From Azotimanducus sp965220185 (lineage in GTDB: Bacteria > Pseudomonadota > Gammaproteobacteria > Pseudomonadales > Azotimanducaceae), in contig OZ244807.1 in the NCBI GenBank assembly GCA_965220185.1, positions 496,001 through 560,000 on the forward strand: a DNA stretch of 64,000 nt, written 5' to 3'. Shown here in pieces: positions 1 through 8,597 of this stretch (position 1 is the first letter of the stretch; each line of letters starts with the position of its first letter). A model generated the notes under the pieces. That model saw only the letters and a list, made by a program, of their open reading frames with translations. It was not told the origin of the DNA and did not search any database. The translations under genes were made by a program, and so were the position numbers.

Positions 1-4
1 CAGT

Positions 5-643
5 TCATCGACCGAGGTAGCGCGCTTCAAGCTCAGCTTTGAGTTTGGCCTCGAAATCTTGCTGCAACGGGTCTAACGTGCCAAGAATATCCATCAAGTG
101 CTCGTTGTCTTCGCGCCCCTGCCAAATCTTCACGTAACGTCCGTCGGCATAGCCATGCGCTTGGCGAAAGCTGTTGAGCAGGTTCTTGCCTATGTACAGA
201 CCGTGAAGTTCATCAAGCGCCATCGGCAGACTCGTAAGCAATGCCGCAAAGCTTCGCGCATCAAAGCCCTTGGTGCGCAGGGACGATTCAGCCAAAGCCT
301 CGACTGCCTCGCGAAACTCGATTGCCAAGTTTAGCGCTTGCAGGGCATCGACCACCTCGTCCGCTACCTGTGCCTGGCTCAAATCAATGCGCCCGTCGCG
401 CAGCATCTCGCTCAAGCCGAAGTGCCAGATATCGACGATCTCCAATCGAACTTGATCAAGGTCAGGCTGCTGATGCTTCCACCACTTCCATCCGTAGTGG
501 TCAATCAGCTCGGCGCATTCCACCCAGATCGCACGGTAATAGGCATAGCCCTGCTCGCGCCAGTCGCTGTGAATCTCCAGATTGTGGCGCTCTTGCAATG
601 CCGCCATACGCAGCACAAGCTGCTTGACGGCTTCGGCATTCAC
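5..643 (-). CDS. dimeric (all-alpha) dUTP diphosphatase
   Basis: This 212-residue protein resembles dimeric all-alpha NTP pyrophosphatases of the dUTPase_2 type, which hydrolyse dUTP to dUMP and pyrophosphate to keep uracil out of DNA and feed dTMP synthesis. The metal-binding helices are visible: VECAELIDHYGWKWWK at residues 41-56 (ExxE-like) and EIVDIWHF at 68-75 (ExxD). The length fits the family, and there is none of the beta-rich motif set of trimeric Dut. The start is GTG, overlapping the last base of the metY stop codon (TAGTG), so translation is probably coupled to metY. The usual gammaproteobacterial enzyme is trimeric Dut, so this form is unexpected. The family call is fairly secure; substrate preference for dUTP over dCTP is inferred. 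Confidence 0.8.
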   Translation of the reverse strand: MNAEAVKQLVLRMAALQERHNLEIHSDWREQGYAYYRAIWVECAELIDHYGWKWWKHQQPDLDQVRLEIVDIWHFGLSEMLRDGRIDLSQAQVADEVVDALQALNLAIEFREAVEALAESSLRTKGFDARSFAALLTSLPMALDELHGLYIGKNLLNSFRQAHGYADGRYVKIWQGREDNEHLMDILGTLDPLQQDFEAKLKAELEARYLGR

Positions 644-1917
644 TAGCTCACCTGCGAGAGCGCCTGCTCCAAGTCTTCGATGATGTCGTCGATGTGCTCA
701 ATGCCGACCGAAAGCCGCATGGTTTCTGGCTGCACGCCGACCGATGCCAATTCTTCCGCGGTCAGCTGGCGGTGCGTCGTGGAGGCCGGATGGCAGGCGA
801 GCGACTTGGCGTCGCCAATGTTCACCAGGCGCTTGAAGAGCTTGAGCGCGTCGTAGAACTTCACGCCGCCATCAAAGCCGCCTTGAACACCGAAGGTCAG
901 AATGCCCGATGCCTTGCCATTCATGTAGCGCTGCGCGAGCGCATGGTAGGGGTCATCGACCAAACCAGCATAGCTCACCCATTCGACCTTGGGATGACCT
1001 TTCAGGTACTCGGCCACGGCAAGCGCATTCGCGCAGTGGCGCTCCATCCTCAAAGACAGCGTCTCGATGCCTTGCATGATGAGAAACGCATTCATCGGCG
1101 AGAGCGCGGAGCCAGTGTTGCGCAGCGGCACAGTGCGTGCGCGACCTATGTAGGCTGCGGGGCCAAGTGCCTCGGTGTACACCACGCCGTGATACGAAGG
1201 CTCCGGCTCGTTGAGTCCGGGATAACGCTCGGCGTGCTCGGCCCATGGGAACTTGCCGGAGTCAACCAGGATGCCGCCGAGCGTCGTGCCGTGCCCGCCC
1301 ATGTACTTGGTGAGCGAATGCACGACGATGTCGATGCCGTGCTCGATTGGCTTTAGCAGCACAGGTGTCGGCACCGTATTGTCGGCAATGGTGGCAACGC
1401 CCCGGCTTCTCGCCATCTCGGCAATCGCGGCAATGTCGGGAATATTGCCTGCCGGATTGCCGATGGTTTCGAGAAAGACCGCCTTGGTGCGCGCATCGAT
1501 GAGCGCATCGATCGCCTCGGGCGAATCGTCCTTCGCAAAGCGCACTTCAATGCCCTGCGCTGGCAGCATGTGTCCGAACAGCGTATAGGTGCCGCCGTAG
1601 AGCTGCGGCACGGACACCACATTGTCGCCAGCCGACGCAAGATTCAAGATCGAGTAGTTGATGGCGGCGCTGCCTGCGGACACTGCGAGCGAGCCCACGC
1701 CACCTTCTAATAGCGTGAGCCGCTGCTCAAGCACATCATTGGTGGGGTTCATGATGCGCGAATAGATGTTGCCAGGCACGGCGAGGTTAAAGAGGTCCGC
1801 ACCGTGCTGCGCATCGTCGAACTCGTAAGCGACAGTCTGGAAAATTGGCGCCGCCACCGCCTTGGTGGTGGGATCAGTTTGATACCCGCCGTGAATGGCC
1901 GCTGTTTCGTCTTTCAT
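643..1917 (-). CDS. metY: O-acetylhomoserine sulfhydrylase (MetY)
   Basis: This is a PLP-dependent Cys/Met metabolism enzyme of 424 residues, matching the usual MetY length. MetY enzymes make homocysteine from O-acetylhomoserine and sulfide. The Schiff-base lysine is K204 in HSLTKYMGGHG, with the PLP aspartate in IADNT near 179. The N-terminus (MKDETAAIHGGYQTDPTTKA) is typical, so I start at the ATG at 1917. A longer open frame reaches 2562, but the extension looks non-coding. The stop codon overlaps the dUTPase GTG start by one base, giving a two-gene transcript. The upstream region can form an inverted repeat (listed separately). Confidence 0.9.
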   Translation of the reverse strand: MKDETAAIHGGYQTDPTTKAVAAPIFQTVAYEFDDAQHGADLFNLAVPGNIYSRIMNPTNDVLEQRLTLLEGGVGSLAVSAGSAAINYSILNLASAGDNVVSVPQLYGGTYTLFGHMLPAQGIEVRFAKDDSPEAIDALIDARTKAVFLETIGNPAGNIPDIAAIAEMARSRGVATIADNTVPTPVLLKPIEHGIDIVVHSLTKYMGGHGTTLGGILVDSGKFPWAEHAERYPGLNEPEPSYHGVVYTEALGPAAYIGRARTVPLRNTGSALSPMNAFLIMQGIETLSLRMERHCANALAVAEYLKGHPKVEWVSYAGLVDDPYHALAQRYMNGKASGILTFGVQGGFDGGVKFYDALKLFKRLVNIGDAKSLACHPASTTHRQLTAEELASVGVQPETMRLSVGIEHIDDIIEDLEQALSQVS

Positions 1918-2249
1918 TGTGCGAATGCCTGCAAGTCTTTGGTCTCTGATGGGTGTGCGGATCCACTGCCTTATTCCGGCAGGGTTGGGCATTCTGCCAT
2001 AAATCAAACTTGCGGCCATATGCCGGAATGCGACATGCTCCGAGATCAACACTCGCGTCCTGGACAAATGAAGCTTCCAAAACGATTTCGAGCGCGACCC
2101 AAAGCGCTTGGCGCGCCTTGGCATGGCAAATTGTTTAAGTGAATCATTGACATTCGATCGCGTTTTTTCGGAGAATGTGCGGTAAGCAAATTGAATATCC
2201 GCTCTCGGCGCGAGCGCAGGCTGGCGCAGCGGTTTAGAGGAAGAGGCAT
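1918..2249. promoter_or_regulatory. divergent intergenic region with inverted repeat upstream of metY
   Basis: No gene was seen in these 332 bases between the divergent metY and AAA ATPase fragment. A perfect 9-base inverted repeat lies at 1973-1981 (ATTCCGGCA) and 2021-2029 (TGCCGGAAT), with a small GGCA-TTC-TGCC hairpin nested inside, about 56-112 bases upstream of the metY start. It could be an operator or a structured mRNA leader. It does not match any SAM riboswitch that I can recognise. Confidence 0.3.
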
Positions 2250-3306
2250 ATGGAAAACAAGTATTCAGGACTGCTCGCAGCGACATATCTTTGCAATGTA
2301 TTTCGCCACACGAATGACCGCAAATCAAAAATGGCAGCGAATCTTGTCGAATGGCTTCAGGACAGGGCGGACTGGTCGCTTTCTGGGTTGCCGGAGGATT
2401 GCGAGGCATCCGACGGAATACGCAGAAAGGACTGGAAGCTCCTGCTACGCGCACTTCGCGCCCTGCGCTCGGAGCTTGAGGACACTCCGCCCGCGCCGCA
2501 GCCATGCACCTTGGCAGGCTCGCGCAATATTTGCAGCTTGATCGCGATGACATGGCGATCATCGAACTCGTGCTGCGCTACACAACGGACTGCTTGATCG
2601 AGTCGCTGAGCGACCAAGTCCTCTATCGCCATCGCTATACAGGACTTACCTTCCTTTCCATCAACAACCTCACACTGCCGCAAATGCTCGGCGCCCCCGC
2701 CGCTAGCTTTCGCAAGCGGCTGACACCGGATTCAGCGCTGATGCGCTCCGGATTGCTGCGGATCGACCCGCACGACGGAGAGCTGCTGCTTCCCCGCGTC
2801 AAGCGCTTGGCGTTCAAGCCTTTCGAACCAAGCGAGGACGTGTTCAAACTGCTGTTCGATGTGGCTCCAAAGACCGAGCTTGAATGGCAGGACTACGACC
2901 ATGTCGGACGCGCCCGAGACCACGTTGAAAGCTTGGTTCGGGGCGCGCTCGGCGCCCGTGCGACTGGCGTCAATGTGCTCTTGTACGGGCCGCATGGCAC
3001 TGGCAAGACCGAGTTCTGCAAGGTGCTGGGCGAACGTTTGGGTGTGCCCGTCTACAGCATTGGGGAGTGTGACGAGGATGGCGATATGCCAGATGGTGAC
3101 GAGCGTCTCGAGCAGCTGCTGCTGGCGCAGCGCGTGCTCGGCCACCACGGCAATTCCATTCTGCTACTTGACGAGATGGACGATGTGCTCTCCGAATCGA
3201 AGCAAGCATGGATGTTCGGCGTGCCTTCCGCTGCGTCGAAACGCGACGCGCTCCAAGCGCTATTAAGGTGATCCCCATTCTTTGGACAGTTCGAGGGCGG
3301 AAGTAA
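2250..3306 (+). pseudogene. AAA-family ATPase, frameshifted 5' part
   Basis: This is the N-terminal part of an AAA ATPase gene. It starts at ATG 2250 behind a good ribosome site (AGAGGAAGAGG). Reading begins in one frame (MENKYSGLLAATYL...) and must shift near 2420-2600 into a second frame that carries the Walker A motif GPHGTGKTEF (about 2985-3015) and the Walker B motif LLLDEMDDV. A second frameshift near 3260 gives VIPILWTV, resembling the sensor-1 strand, after which homology stops. The C-terminal end of the same type of protein reappears at 5206-5395 beyond hipBA. The gene is therefore broken by frameshifts and by loss of its middle. The function of the intact family is not known to me. 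Confidence 0.65.
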
Positions 3307-3401
3307 GGCGTGCTCCGGTGAATGAATACCCTGCAGGAAATAAAGTTTACGCGCATCATGGCTTGGTCGGCAATCGGATAGATCACAGCAGGTGAGCAAC
3401 T

Positions 3402-3415
3402 ATCCCGATCGGGAT
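3402..3415. promoter_or_regulatory. hipBA operator O1 (palindrome)
   Basis: ATCCCGATCGGGAT is a perfect palindrome just upstream of the hipBA -35 element. Its TCCCGAT-NN-GGATG core recurs at 3453-3466, as expected for paired HipB operators that repress the operon cooperatively. Confidence 0.6.
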
Positions 3416-3421
3416 GGTTCG

Positions 3422-3450
3422 CTGACCTGCGAACGAACGATGGGTATAAT
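3422..3450 (+). promoter_or_regulatory. hipBA sigma70-type promoter
   Basis: A -35 element CTGACC (3422-3427) and a consensus -10 TATAAT (3445-3450) are separated by exactly 17 bases and precede hipB. Both sides are bordered by the repeated TCCCGAT-NN-GGATG motif, so HipB binding would occlude polymerase. Confidence 0.65.
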
Positions 3451-3468
3451 CGTCCCGATAAGGATGAT
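3449..3468. promoter_or_regulatory. hipBA operator O2
   Basis: ATCGTCCCGATAAGGATGAT overlaps the end of the -10 box and the expected transcription start. It is an imperfect palindrome sharing the TCCCGAT-NN-GGATG core with O1. Confidence 0.55.
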
Positions 3469-3483
3469 TTCGTCGGTACAGCA

Positions 3484-3774
3484 ATGAAGATGCCTCATCA
3501 CTATCAAGTCGTCACCTCAAGCAAAGAGTTCGGCGACGCGATTCGTGCGCAACGCAAGGCCAAAGGCCTTACCCAGCAGGAAATAGCTCATATGAGTCCG
3601 CATATCGCAAGCAGATGCCTGTCTGAGATCGAGCGCGGCAAACCGACGGCACAGATAGGCAAGGCGCTCGTGCTGGCGCATGATGTGAACTTCGATGTTC
3701 TGCTCCTTGACACACGGCTCACACCCAAAGTTCTTCGCGCCTTGCAATCGTCGGCTGACGATAGTGTTGAGTGA
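3484..3774 (+). CDS. hipB: HipB-like antitoxin, XRE-family repressor
   Basis: This 96-residue helix-turn-helix protein has the XRE core KGLTQQEIAHMSPHIASRCL followed by SEIERGKP (about residues 28-57). HipB-type antitoxins bind operators ahead of their own operon and bind and neutralise HipA. Its stop codon overlaps the start region of hipA, and paired palindromes plus a strong promoter precede it, so the module looks complete and autoregulated. The ATG at 3484 is the natural start; an alternative is the ATG two codons later. Confidence 0.85.
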   Translation: MKMPHHYQVVTSSKEFGDAIRAQRKAKGLTQQEIAHMSPHIASRCLSEIERGKPTAQIGKALVLAHDVNFDVLLLDTRLTPKVLRALQSSADDSVE

Positions 3775-5020
3775 GCATTTGCTGGTCTGGCACGATGGCG
3801 GTCATCTCGTCGGAAAGCTCTATCGTATGGATGAAAGCGTCAGCGCCAACAACCTTGCCTTCGCTTACGAGGCGGCTTGGAAAAGGCGCGGCTTTCCCAT
3901 TTCCCAATCCCTGCCTTTCCATACATCCCCCGATGCGCAGCAAGGGCTTCATTTCTTCTCGAACCTTCTCCCGGAAGGAGACGAACGAAGTGCCTTGGTC
4001 AGGGAACTGCGAATTGCCGACGATGATTTCGCCCTGCTCAAAGCTGTGGGCGGCGAGTGCGCAGGCGCTTTGTCCTTACTGCCACCGGGTGTTTCCATGG
4101 AGTCCACGGAGACCCAATACGAACCAGTCGATGAGCATGATCTGGCGGAAATGGCGCAACGGATGTCCTTGCCGCTCCGATTGACAGGTGATCGTAGACC
4201 CCGTTATTCCCTTGCTGGCGCTCAACCAAAGGTCGCAGTCATGGTTAGGGAAGGCCGGATGCACTTACCGAAAGGGAATTCGCCCAGCACACATGTCTTG
4301 AAGTTCGAGAGTAGCCGATTTAAGAACGTCTCGTTATATGAGGCGTTCACAACGGAACTCGCGTCAGCTTGCGGGCTGGCGTGCGCGAAAAACCAACTCC
4401 TTCAAACCGAACTCCGACCATGCCTGCTGAGCGAACGGTTTGATCGCGTTGTCCTTGAGCACTCGATCACTCGGTTTCATCAAGAAGATTTTTGTCAAGC
4501 ATTGGGGAGACCGTCAAGACAAAAGTATGAAGAGGACGATGGGCCGCATTTGGGGGAATGTGCTGCGCTCATCAGCCGAGTTTCCGACCGGGTCACGAGC
4601 GACCGGCAACAGTTGATGCAATGGCAAGTGTTCAACACATTGGCGGGATGCGCGGACGGTCATGCGAAGAACATTTCTTTACTGTATGACAAGGACGGCG
4701 GGGTTCGACTCTCACCTTTCTACGACCTAATTTGCACTCAGGCTATTGAGGGCGTGAGCCATCATCTTGCGTTCTCGGTAGGTGGGGAGACGGAAACCGG
4801 ACAGATGCGACCTGAGCATTGGATATGCCTCGCTGAGCAATGCGGCGTGTCACAAGATTATTTGTTGAATCTCGTGTCGAGTATGGCGGCGGTTTTGCTA
4901 GATTCATACGACACCGTTCGACAGCACTTTGAAAGCGAGTACGGGAGCCAGCCAGCGTTGCAGCGCATTCAGCGTGTTGTTCAGAAGAACTGCAGAGTTC
5001 AGTTGCGTGAACTGAAGTGA
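3764..5020 (+). CDS. hipA: HipA-like serine/threonine kinase toxin
   Basis: This is a full-length (about 418 residues) HipA-family kinase. Family members phosphorylate tRNA synthetases such as GltX and halt growth. It has the N-terminal HipA_N subdomain (LVWHDG..VGKLYR), the nucleotide-binding segment SLAGAQPK, the catalytic region DGHAKNISLLYD and the metal-binding PFYDL. I see no frameshift or missing key residue. The start is GTG 3764 or TTG 3767, overlapping the end of hipB; the longer open frame from 3695 would run deep into hipB and is unlikely. The module sits in the gap of a broken AAA ATPase gene, which suggests it arrived by transfer. Confidence 0.88.
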   Translation: MLSEHLLVWHDGGHLVGKLYRMDESVSANNLAFAYEAAWKRRGFPISQSLPFHTSPDAQQGLHFFSNLLPEGDERSALVRELRIADDDFALLKAVGGECAGALSLLPPGVSMESTETQYEPVDEHDLAEMAQRMSLPLRLTGDRRPRYSLAGAQPKVAVMVREGRMHLPKGNSPSTHVLKFESSRFKNVSLYEAFTTELASACGLACAKNQLLQTELRPCLLSERFDRVVLEHSITRFHQEDFCQALGRPSRQKYEEDDGPHLGECAALISRVSDRVTSDRQQLMQWQVFNTLAGCADGHAKNISLLYDKDGGVRLSPFYDLICTQAIEGVSHHLAFSVGGETETGQMRPEHWICLAEQCGVSQDYLLNLVSSMAAVLLDSYDTVRQHFESEYGSQPALQRIQRVVQKNCRVQLRELK

Positions 5021-5205
5021 ACCGTCAGCATTTCACACGATAGAAAGCGTGTTCGAGCTGGCATCGCTCGCGCCTTTTGGCTGAGGGCTCTGTTGCGACC
5101 CTTGGCTTTTGCGGCGGGGTATTCCCTGCGCGACGCGCCTTGCATCTGGGCGTTTGTGGGTGCGCTGATACCTCATTTTAGTTTGACTGAGCACTAGGGT
5201 GAAGC
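5021..5205. other. non-coding stretch ending in CTAG element end
   Basis: No gene was recognised between hipA and the AAA remnant. The last bases, read on the minus strand from CTAG 5194-5197, give CTAGTGCTCAGTC, resembling the ends found at 22085-22112 and next to 49784. It is probably a remnant of a CTAG-targeting insertion element and marks the right edge of the hipBA insert. Confidence 0.4.
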
Positions 5206-5395
5206 TTTTTCCAGCTTGAGCCGCCCCGCAGCATCAGCGCCCTGCGCGAGCTCACGCCGGGCGATTTCGCGCTTGTAAGCCGCAAGGCGGCAGTGCTCGG
5301 CGCGCTAGAAGGACGGTGATGCGCTTTTCGCCATGCTGAAGCAAGAATGCGAGGCCAAACCCGGAAGCCGGAGGCAAATCGGGTTCGCGGCGTAA
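5206..5395 (+). pseudogene. AAA-family ATPase, 3' remnant
   Basis: Read on the plus strand, this stretch encodes FFQLEPPRSISALRELTPGD followed by FALVSRKAAVLGALEG. After a +1 frameshift near 5312 it reads DALFAMLKQECEAKP..RRQIGF and a TAA at 5393. The LTPGDFALV...ECxAKPG..R.IGF pattern is the C-terminal signature of the same large AAA ATPase family as the fragment at 2250-3306. The stretch between the two fragments holds hipBA. It has no start codon or ribosome site and is not expected to be expressed. Confidence 0.6.
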
Positions 5396-5499
5396 GGGGG
5401 AGGTAGCTGAACGCTAGGAAAATTGGCAGCACAGAGTATCCACTGAGGCGAAGAGTAGTCTATGATGCGCAGGCGTGTCCGCCTCGGTGACCTTCTGCA

Positions 5500-5994
5500 A
5501 TGATGAAAGCATGCTTGACCTACACAACCTTTCTTACAACCTTTCTCAGCGCGAGCCTGTTGTTGTCCGGTTGCGGCTTTCAGCTTGCCACCACCGGCAT
5601 CGGTGATTCATTCGACAGCTACCAGCTCTCCGCGCCAGCGTCTTCCAAGGTTTCCAAGAGCCTCAAACGCCAGCTTGGCGATCACGGATTGGGCGCAAGC
5701 GGTGCGCGCCAAGTGAGCTTCCAAATACTGCGCGAATCCTTTAGTGCTGGCCGCTCCCTCGCTTCAAGAGCCGCAACGCCCGTCGAGAACCAGCTCAATC
5801 TGGCGATTGAAGCCATGATTACCCTGCCGGACGAAGCGCCGTTTCGCGTTGAGTACAAGCTGCACGACTTTTATCCAATCAATTTTCGTGACCCGCACGG
5901 TATTCGGGCGCTGCGCAGCGATTTGGAAGATCGACTCGCGGCGCAAGCTGCGGATCTGCTTATTGCATCGGTCAACAACCGCCTTGGAGATTGA
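5500..5994 (+). CDS. lptE: LPS-assembly lipoprotein LptE
   Basis: This 164-residue lipoprotein has a signal peptide ending in the lipobox LSGC (C25), followed directly by GFQL, the usual LptE beginning. LptE sits in the outer membrane as a plug and partner of LptD and helps insert LPS. The length and low conservation fit the family. The gene abuts holA with no spacing, the usual order in gammaproteobacteria, but leuS, normally immediately upstream, is about 28 kb away on the other strand here. Confidence 0.8.
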   Translation: MMKACLTYTTFLTTFLSASLLLSGCGFQLATTGIGDSFDSYQLSAPASSKVSKSLKRQLGDHGLGASGARQVSFQILRESFSAGRSLASRAATPVENQLNLAIEAMITLPDEAPFRVEYKLHDFYPINFRDPHGIRALRSDLEDRLAAQAADLLIASVNNRLGD

Positions 5995-6981
5995 GTGCCG
6001 AAAACGCTTGAGGCCCTCGAACGCGACTTGAAGCGGCCCGAAATCGGGCCGCTGTACCTCATATCAGGCGACGAATCGCTCCTGGTCAGCGAAGCGGCAG
6101 AGGCCGTGATTGCGCGTGCGGCGGCGCTCGGCTTTTCTGAGCGCGAAATCCACTTCGGCGACGACGGGCAGAAGTTTCGCTTCAACTACCTGCGTGAGCA
6201 GGTCGGCGCCGCTTCGCTCTTCGCGTCAATGCGCGTACTTGATATTCGTGTGCCGCGCGCGCAAATCGACCGGGCGGCAGCGAGTGCAATCGTCGAATAC
6301 CTAGAGCGCCCGTCATCGGAGGTCTGCGTGGTCATTCGAACAGGGCAGTTCGAAGCGAGGCAGCGCAACACAGCTTGGTTCAAGAAGCTTGACCAGGCCG
6401 CCTGCACGGTTCTCATCTGGCCGCTCAAGGAGCGCGAGCTTATGCCTTGGCTCGCGCGGCGCGCCGAAAAAGCTGGCTTTCGCTTGTCTCAGGACGCGCT
6501 TCGCTTTCTTGCCATGCAGGTGGAAGGCAATCTGCTTGCCGCCGCCCAAGAAATTGAAAAGCTCGCCGTCATGGCAGGAGACGACAGCGCACCCTTGTCG
6601 CTCAATGACGTGCGTGCGGAAGTGGCGAATTCCGAGCATTTCAACGGATTCCAGCTTGTCGATGCAGCGCTGGAAGGCTCGCCGCGGCGCGTTGCAAGGC
6701 TCATTCGCAGTCTCGTGCTTGAAGGCGAGGAGCCTATGCGACTGCTCGGCCTTGTGGTGAGCCAACTGCGCATGATGACAGGCGGCGGGCGTCAAATTCC
6801 CGCATTCAAGCGTCGTTTGATGGAAAGTGCGCTCGACCGCATCGGCAACGCTGGCGTTCAAGGGCTGCTGCGCGATGCCGAGCAGGTAGACCGGCAGGTC
6901 AAGGGCGTTGAACCAGGCGACCCTTGGCGTTCAATGGAGCGGCTGCTGCTTGGGTTGGCAGGTGTCCGCTTGACAGCTTAG
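5995..6981 (+). CDS. holA: DNA polymerase III subunit delta
   Basis: This 328-residue protein is typical of HolA, the clamp-loader subunit that opens the beta sliding clamp. Features are the N-terminal GPLYLISGDESLLVSEA segment, a RecQ-like AAA fold without a functional Walker A, and the C-terminal helical collar. The GTG start at 5995 follows the lptE stop directly, so the two are coupled. It converges with the histidine phosphatase gene and overlaps its end by four bases. Confidence 0.88.
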   Translation: MPKTLEALERDLKRPEIGPLYLISGDESLLVSEAAEAVIARAAALGFSEREIHFGDDGQKFRFNYLREQVGAASLFASMRVLDIRVPRAQIDRAAASAIVEYLERPSSEVCVVIRTGQFEARQRNTAWFKKLDQAACTVLIWPLKERELMPWLARRAEKAGFRLSQDALRFLAMQVEGNLLAAAQEIEKLAVMAGDDSAPLSLNDVRAEVANSEHFNGFQLVDAALEGSPRRVARLIRSLVLEGEEPMRLLGLVVSQLRMMTGGGRQIPAFKRRLMESALDRIGNAGVQGLLRDAEQVDRQVKGVEPGDPWRSMERLLLGLAGVRLTA

Positions 6982-7520
6982 CCCTCTGCAAGCTCTTCGC
7001 CACGCGCAAGGACTCGCACCTCGCCACCGTCGTTCGAGAAACGAAACACCGATGTGTTCTTCGGTCGCGCACAAATGACGCGCTCATCGCCGGTTGCGAG
7101 GCCGAAGGCGACGTTGATGGCGATGAAATGCGAGAAATAGATGCGCGGCGTGTCTGCGGACAACAGGCAGTCGATGAGCTGCGAGCGCCATTCGGCTTGT
7201 CGTGCGCCGACTTCGGTCCAGCGACCGGTCATAATGCGCGCGAGCCATTCGCCGCGATCACTCATATCAACGCCCTCGCTCGGAATTTCCGCAACGCGCG
7301 GCTCAATGGCCGCAGATATGCCCCAAGCCGCTGCGAGCGGCGCGGCTGTTTGGCGCGCGCGTTTGAGCGGACTGGAAAAGAGATCGCAGTCGGTGAGGGC
7401 GACAAGCTGCTCTGAGACGGCAATCGCCTGCTCGCGCCCAAGTTCCGAGAGCCCCGGGTCAACGCTCGTGCGGAAGTTCTCGCTCGCTTCGCCGTGGCGC
7501 ACCATGATGATTTCCGGCAT
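6978..7520 (-). CDS. histidine phosphatase family protein
   Basis: This is a phosphoglycerate-mutase-like phosphatase of 180 residues. It has the phosphohistidine motif RHGE near residues 8-11, the SSPLKRARQTA segment, and a second active-site histidine in YFSHFIAIN. The start at ATG 7520 has AAGGAG ten bases upstream; the longer frame with a TTG start at 7529 is too close to that ribosome site. It is divergent from cobS. The substrate cannot be told from sequence. CobC (alpha-ribazole phosphatase) belongs to this superfamily and cobST is next door, but the protein shows no feature specific to CobC. Confidence 0.75.
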   Translation of the reverse strand: MPEIIMVRHGEASENFRTSVDPGLSELGREQAIAVSEQLVALTDCDLFSSPLKRARQTAAPLAAAWGISAAIEPRVAEIPSEGVDMSDRGEWLARIMTGRWTEVGARQAEWRSQLIDCLLSADTPRIYFSHFIAINVAFGLATGDERVICARPKNTSVFRFSNDGGEVRVLARGEELAEG

Positions 7521-7586
7521 GTTTCTCAATCTCCTTGTGATTTAATGCATCGTCTGACGCAAAGACGCTCGATTGATCAGCTTGAG

Positions 7587-8597
7587 ATGACGAAAACCGC
7601 AGAACAGATCACCAGTCTCAGCCAAGCCCCGCGACTCGACGGAGAAGTGGACACTATGGAAGTCTTTGGCTTCGCCTGTCCCTTTGCGGTCAGAAAATTC
7701 GCAGCCGCCGACGAACATGTGCCCGCGCTCGACGACGCCTATCAATTCGACCCAGCGACCACGCTCGCAATCCTGGCCGGCTTCGCCTTCAACCGCAGAG
7801 TCATGATCCAAGGCTATCACGGCACTGGCAAGTCAACGCACATCGAACAGGTCGCCGCAAGGCTCAACTGGCCCTGCATTCGCATCAACCTCGACAGCCA
7901 CATCAGTCGCATTGATCTTGTCGGCAAGGATGCCATCACCCTGCGCGACGGCAAGCAGGTGACCGAATTCAAGGAGGGCTTGCTGCCTTGGGGCCTGCAA
8001 AGCGGCGTCGCGCTTGTTTTTGACGAGTACGATGCTGGCCGTCCCGATGTCATGTTCGTCATCCAGCGCGTGTTAGAAGCCGATGGCAAGCTGACGCTTC
8101 TTGACCAGAGCCGAGTGATCAGCGCGCATCCGCATTTCCGCTTGTTCGCCACCACCAACACCATCGGCCTCGGCGACACAACAGGTCTCTATCACGGCAC
8201 TCAACAGGTCAACCAAGGACAGATGGACCGCTGGAATATCGTCACGACGCTGAACTATCTCGACGCCGAGGCAGAAGTGGATATCGTGCTCTCCAAAGTC
8301 CCGGACTGGCGCTCAGAAAATGATCGCAGCCTTGTGCGCCGCATGGTGGCGCTTGCCGGCCTCACCCGCCGCGGCTTCATGCAAGGCGAAGTCTCGGTTG
8401 TCATGTCGCCGCGCACGGTACTCACCTGGGCGGAGAACATGACCATCGTCAAAGATTGCGCGCTTGCCTTCAGGCTGACCTTCCTCAACAAGTGCGATGA
8501 ACTCGAACGCGGCGCCGTCGCCGAGTATTACCAACGTGCCTTCGGTGAGGATTTGGGCGATCTGACGCAAGAGATCACGCTTGAGGGCAGGGGATAG
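7587..8597 (+). CDS. cobS: cobaltochelatase subunit CobS (AAA+ ATPase)
   Basis: This 336-residue MoxR/CobS-type AAA+ ATPase has Walker A GYHGTGKS at 76-83 and Walker B VALVFDEYD at 141-149. It also has the conserved N-terminal segment TMEVFGFACPFAVRKF seen in CobS. CobS, CobT and CobN together insert cobalt in aerobic cobalamin synthesis. I start at ATG 7587 because the longer open frame from 7494 overlaps the divergent gene and its extra residues look random. The stop codon TAG shares its G with the cobT GTG start. No cobN or other corrin gene lies in this window. Confidence 0.85.
   Translation: MTKTAEQITSLSQAPRLDGEVDTMEVFGFACPFAVRKFAAADEHVPALDDAYQFDPATTLAILAGFAFNRRVMIQGYHGTGKSTHIEQVAARLNWPCIRINLDSHISRIDLVGKDAITLRDGKQVTEFKEGLLPWGLQSGVALVFDEYDAGRPDVMFVIQRVLEADGKLTLLDQSRVISAHPHFRLFATTNTIGLGDTTGLYHGTQQVNQGQMDRWNIVTTLNYLDAEAEVDIVLSKVPDWRSENDRSLVRRMVALAGLTRRGFMQGEVSVVMSPRTVLTWAENMTIVKDCALAFRLTFLNKCDELERGAVAEYYQRAFGEDLGDLTQEITLEGRG

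Noticed and set aside
643..2562. Long N-terminal extension of MetY to 639 residues
   Set aside because: The extra 215 residues are basic and low in conservation, run antisense through the start of the AAA fragment, and MetY proteins begin at MKDETAAIHG.
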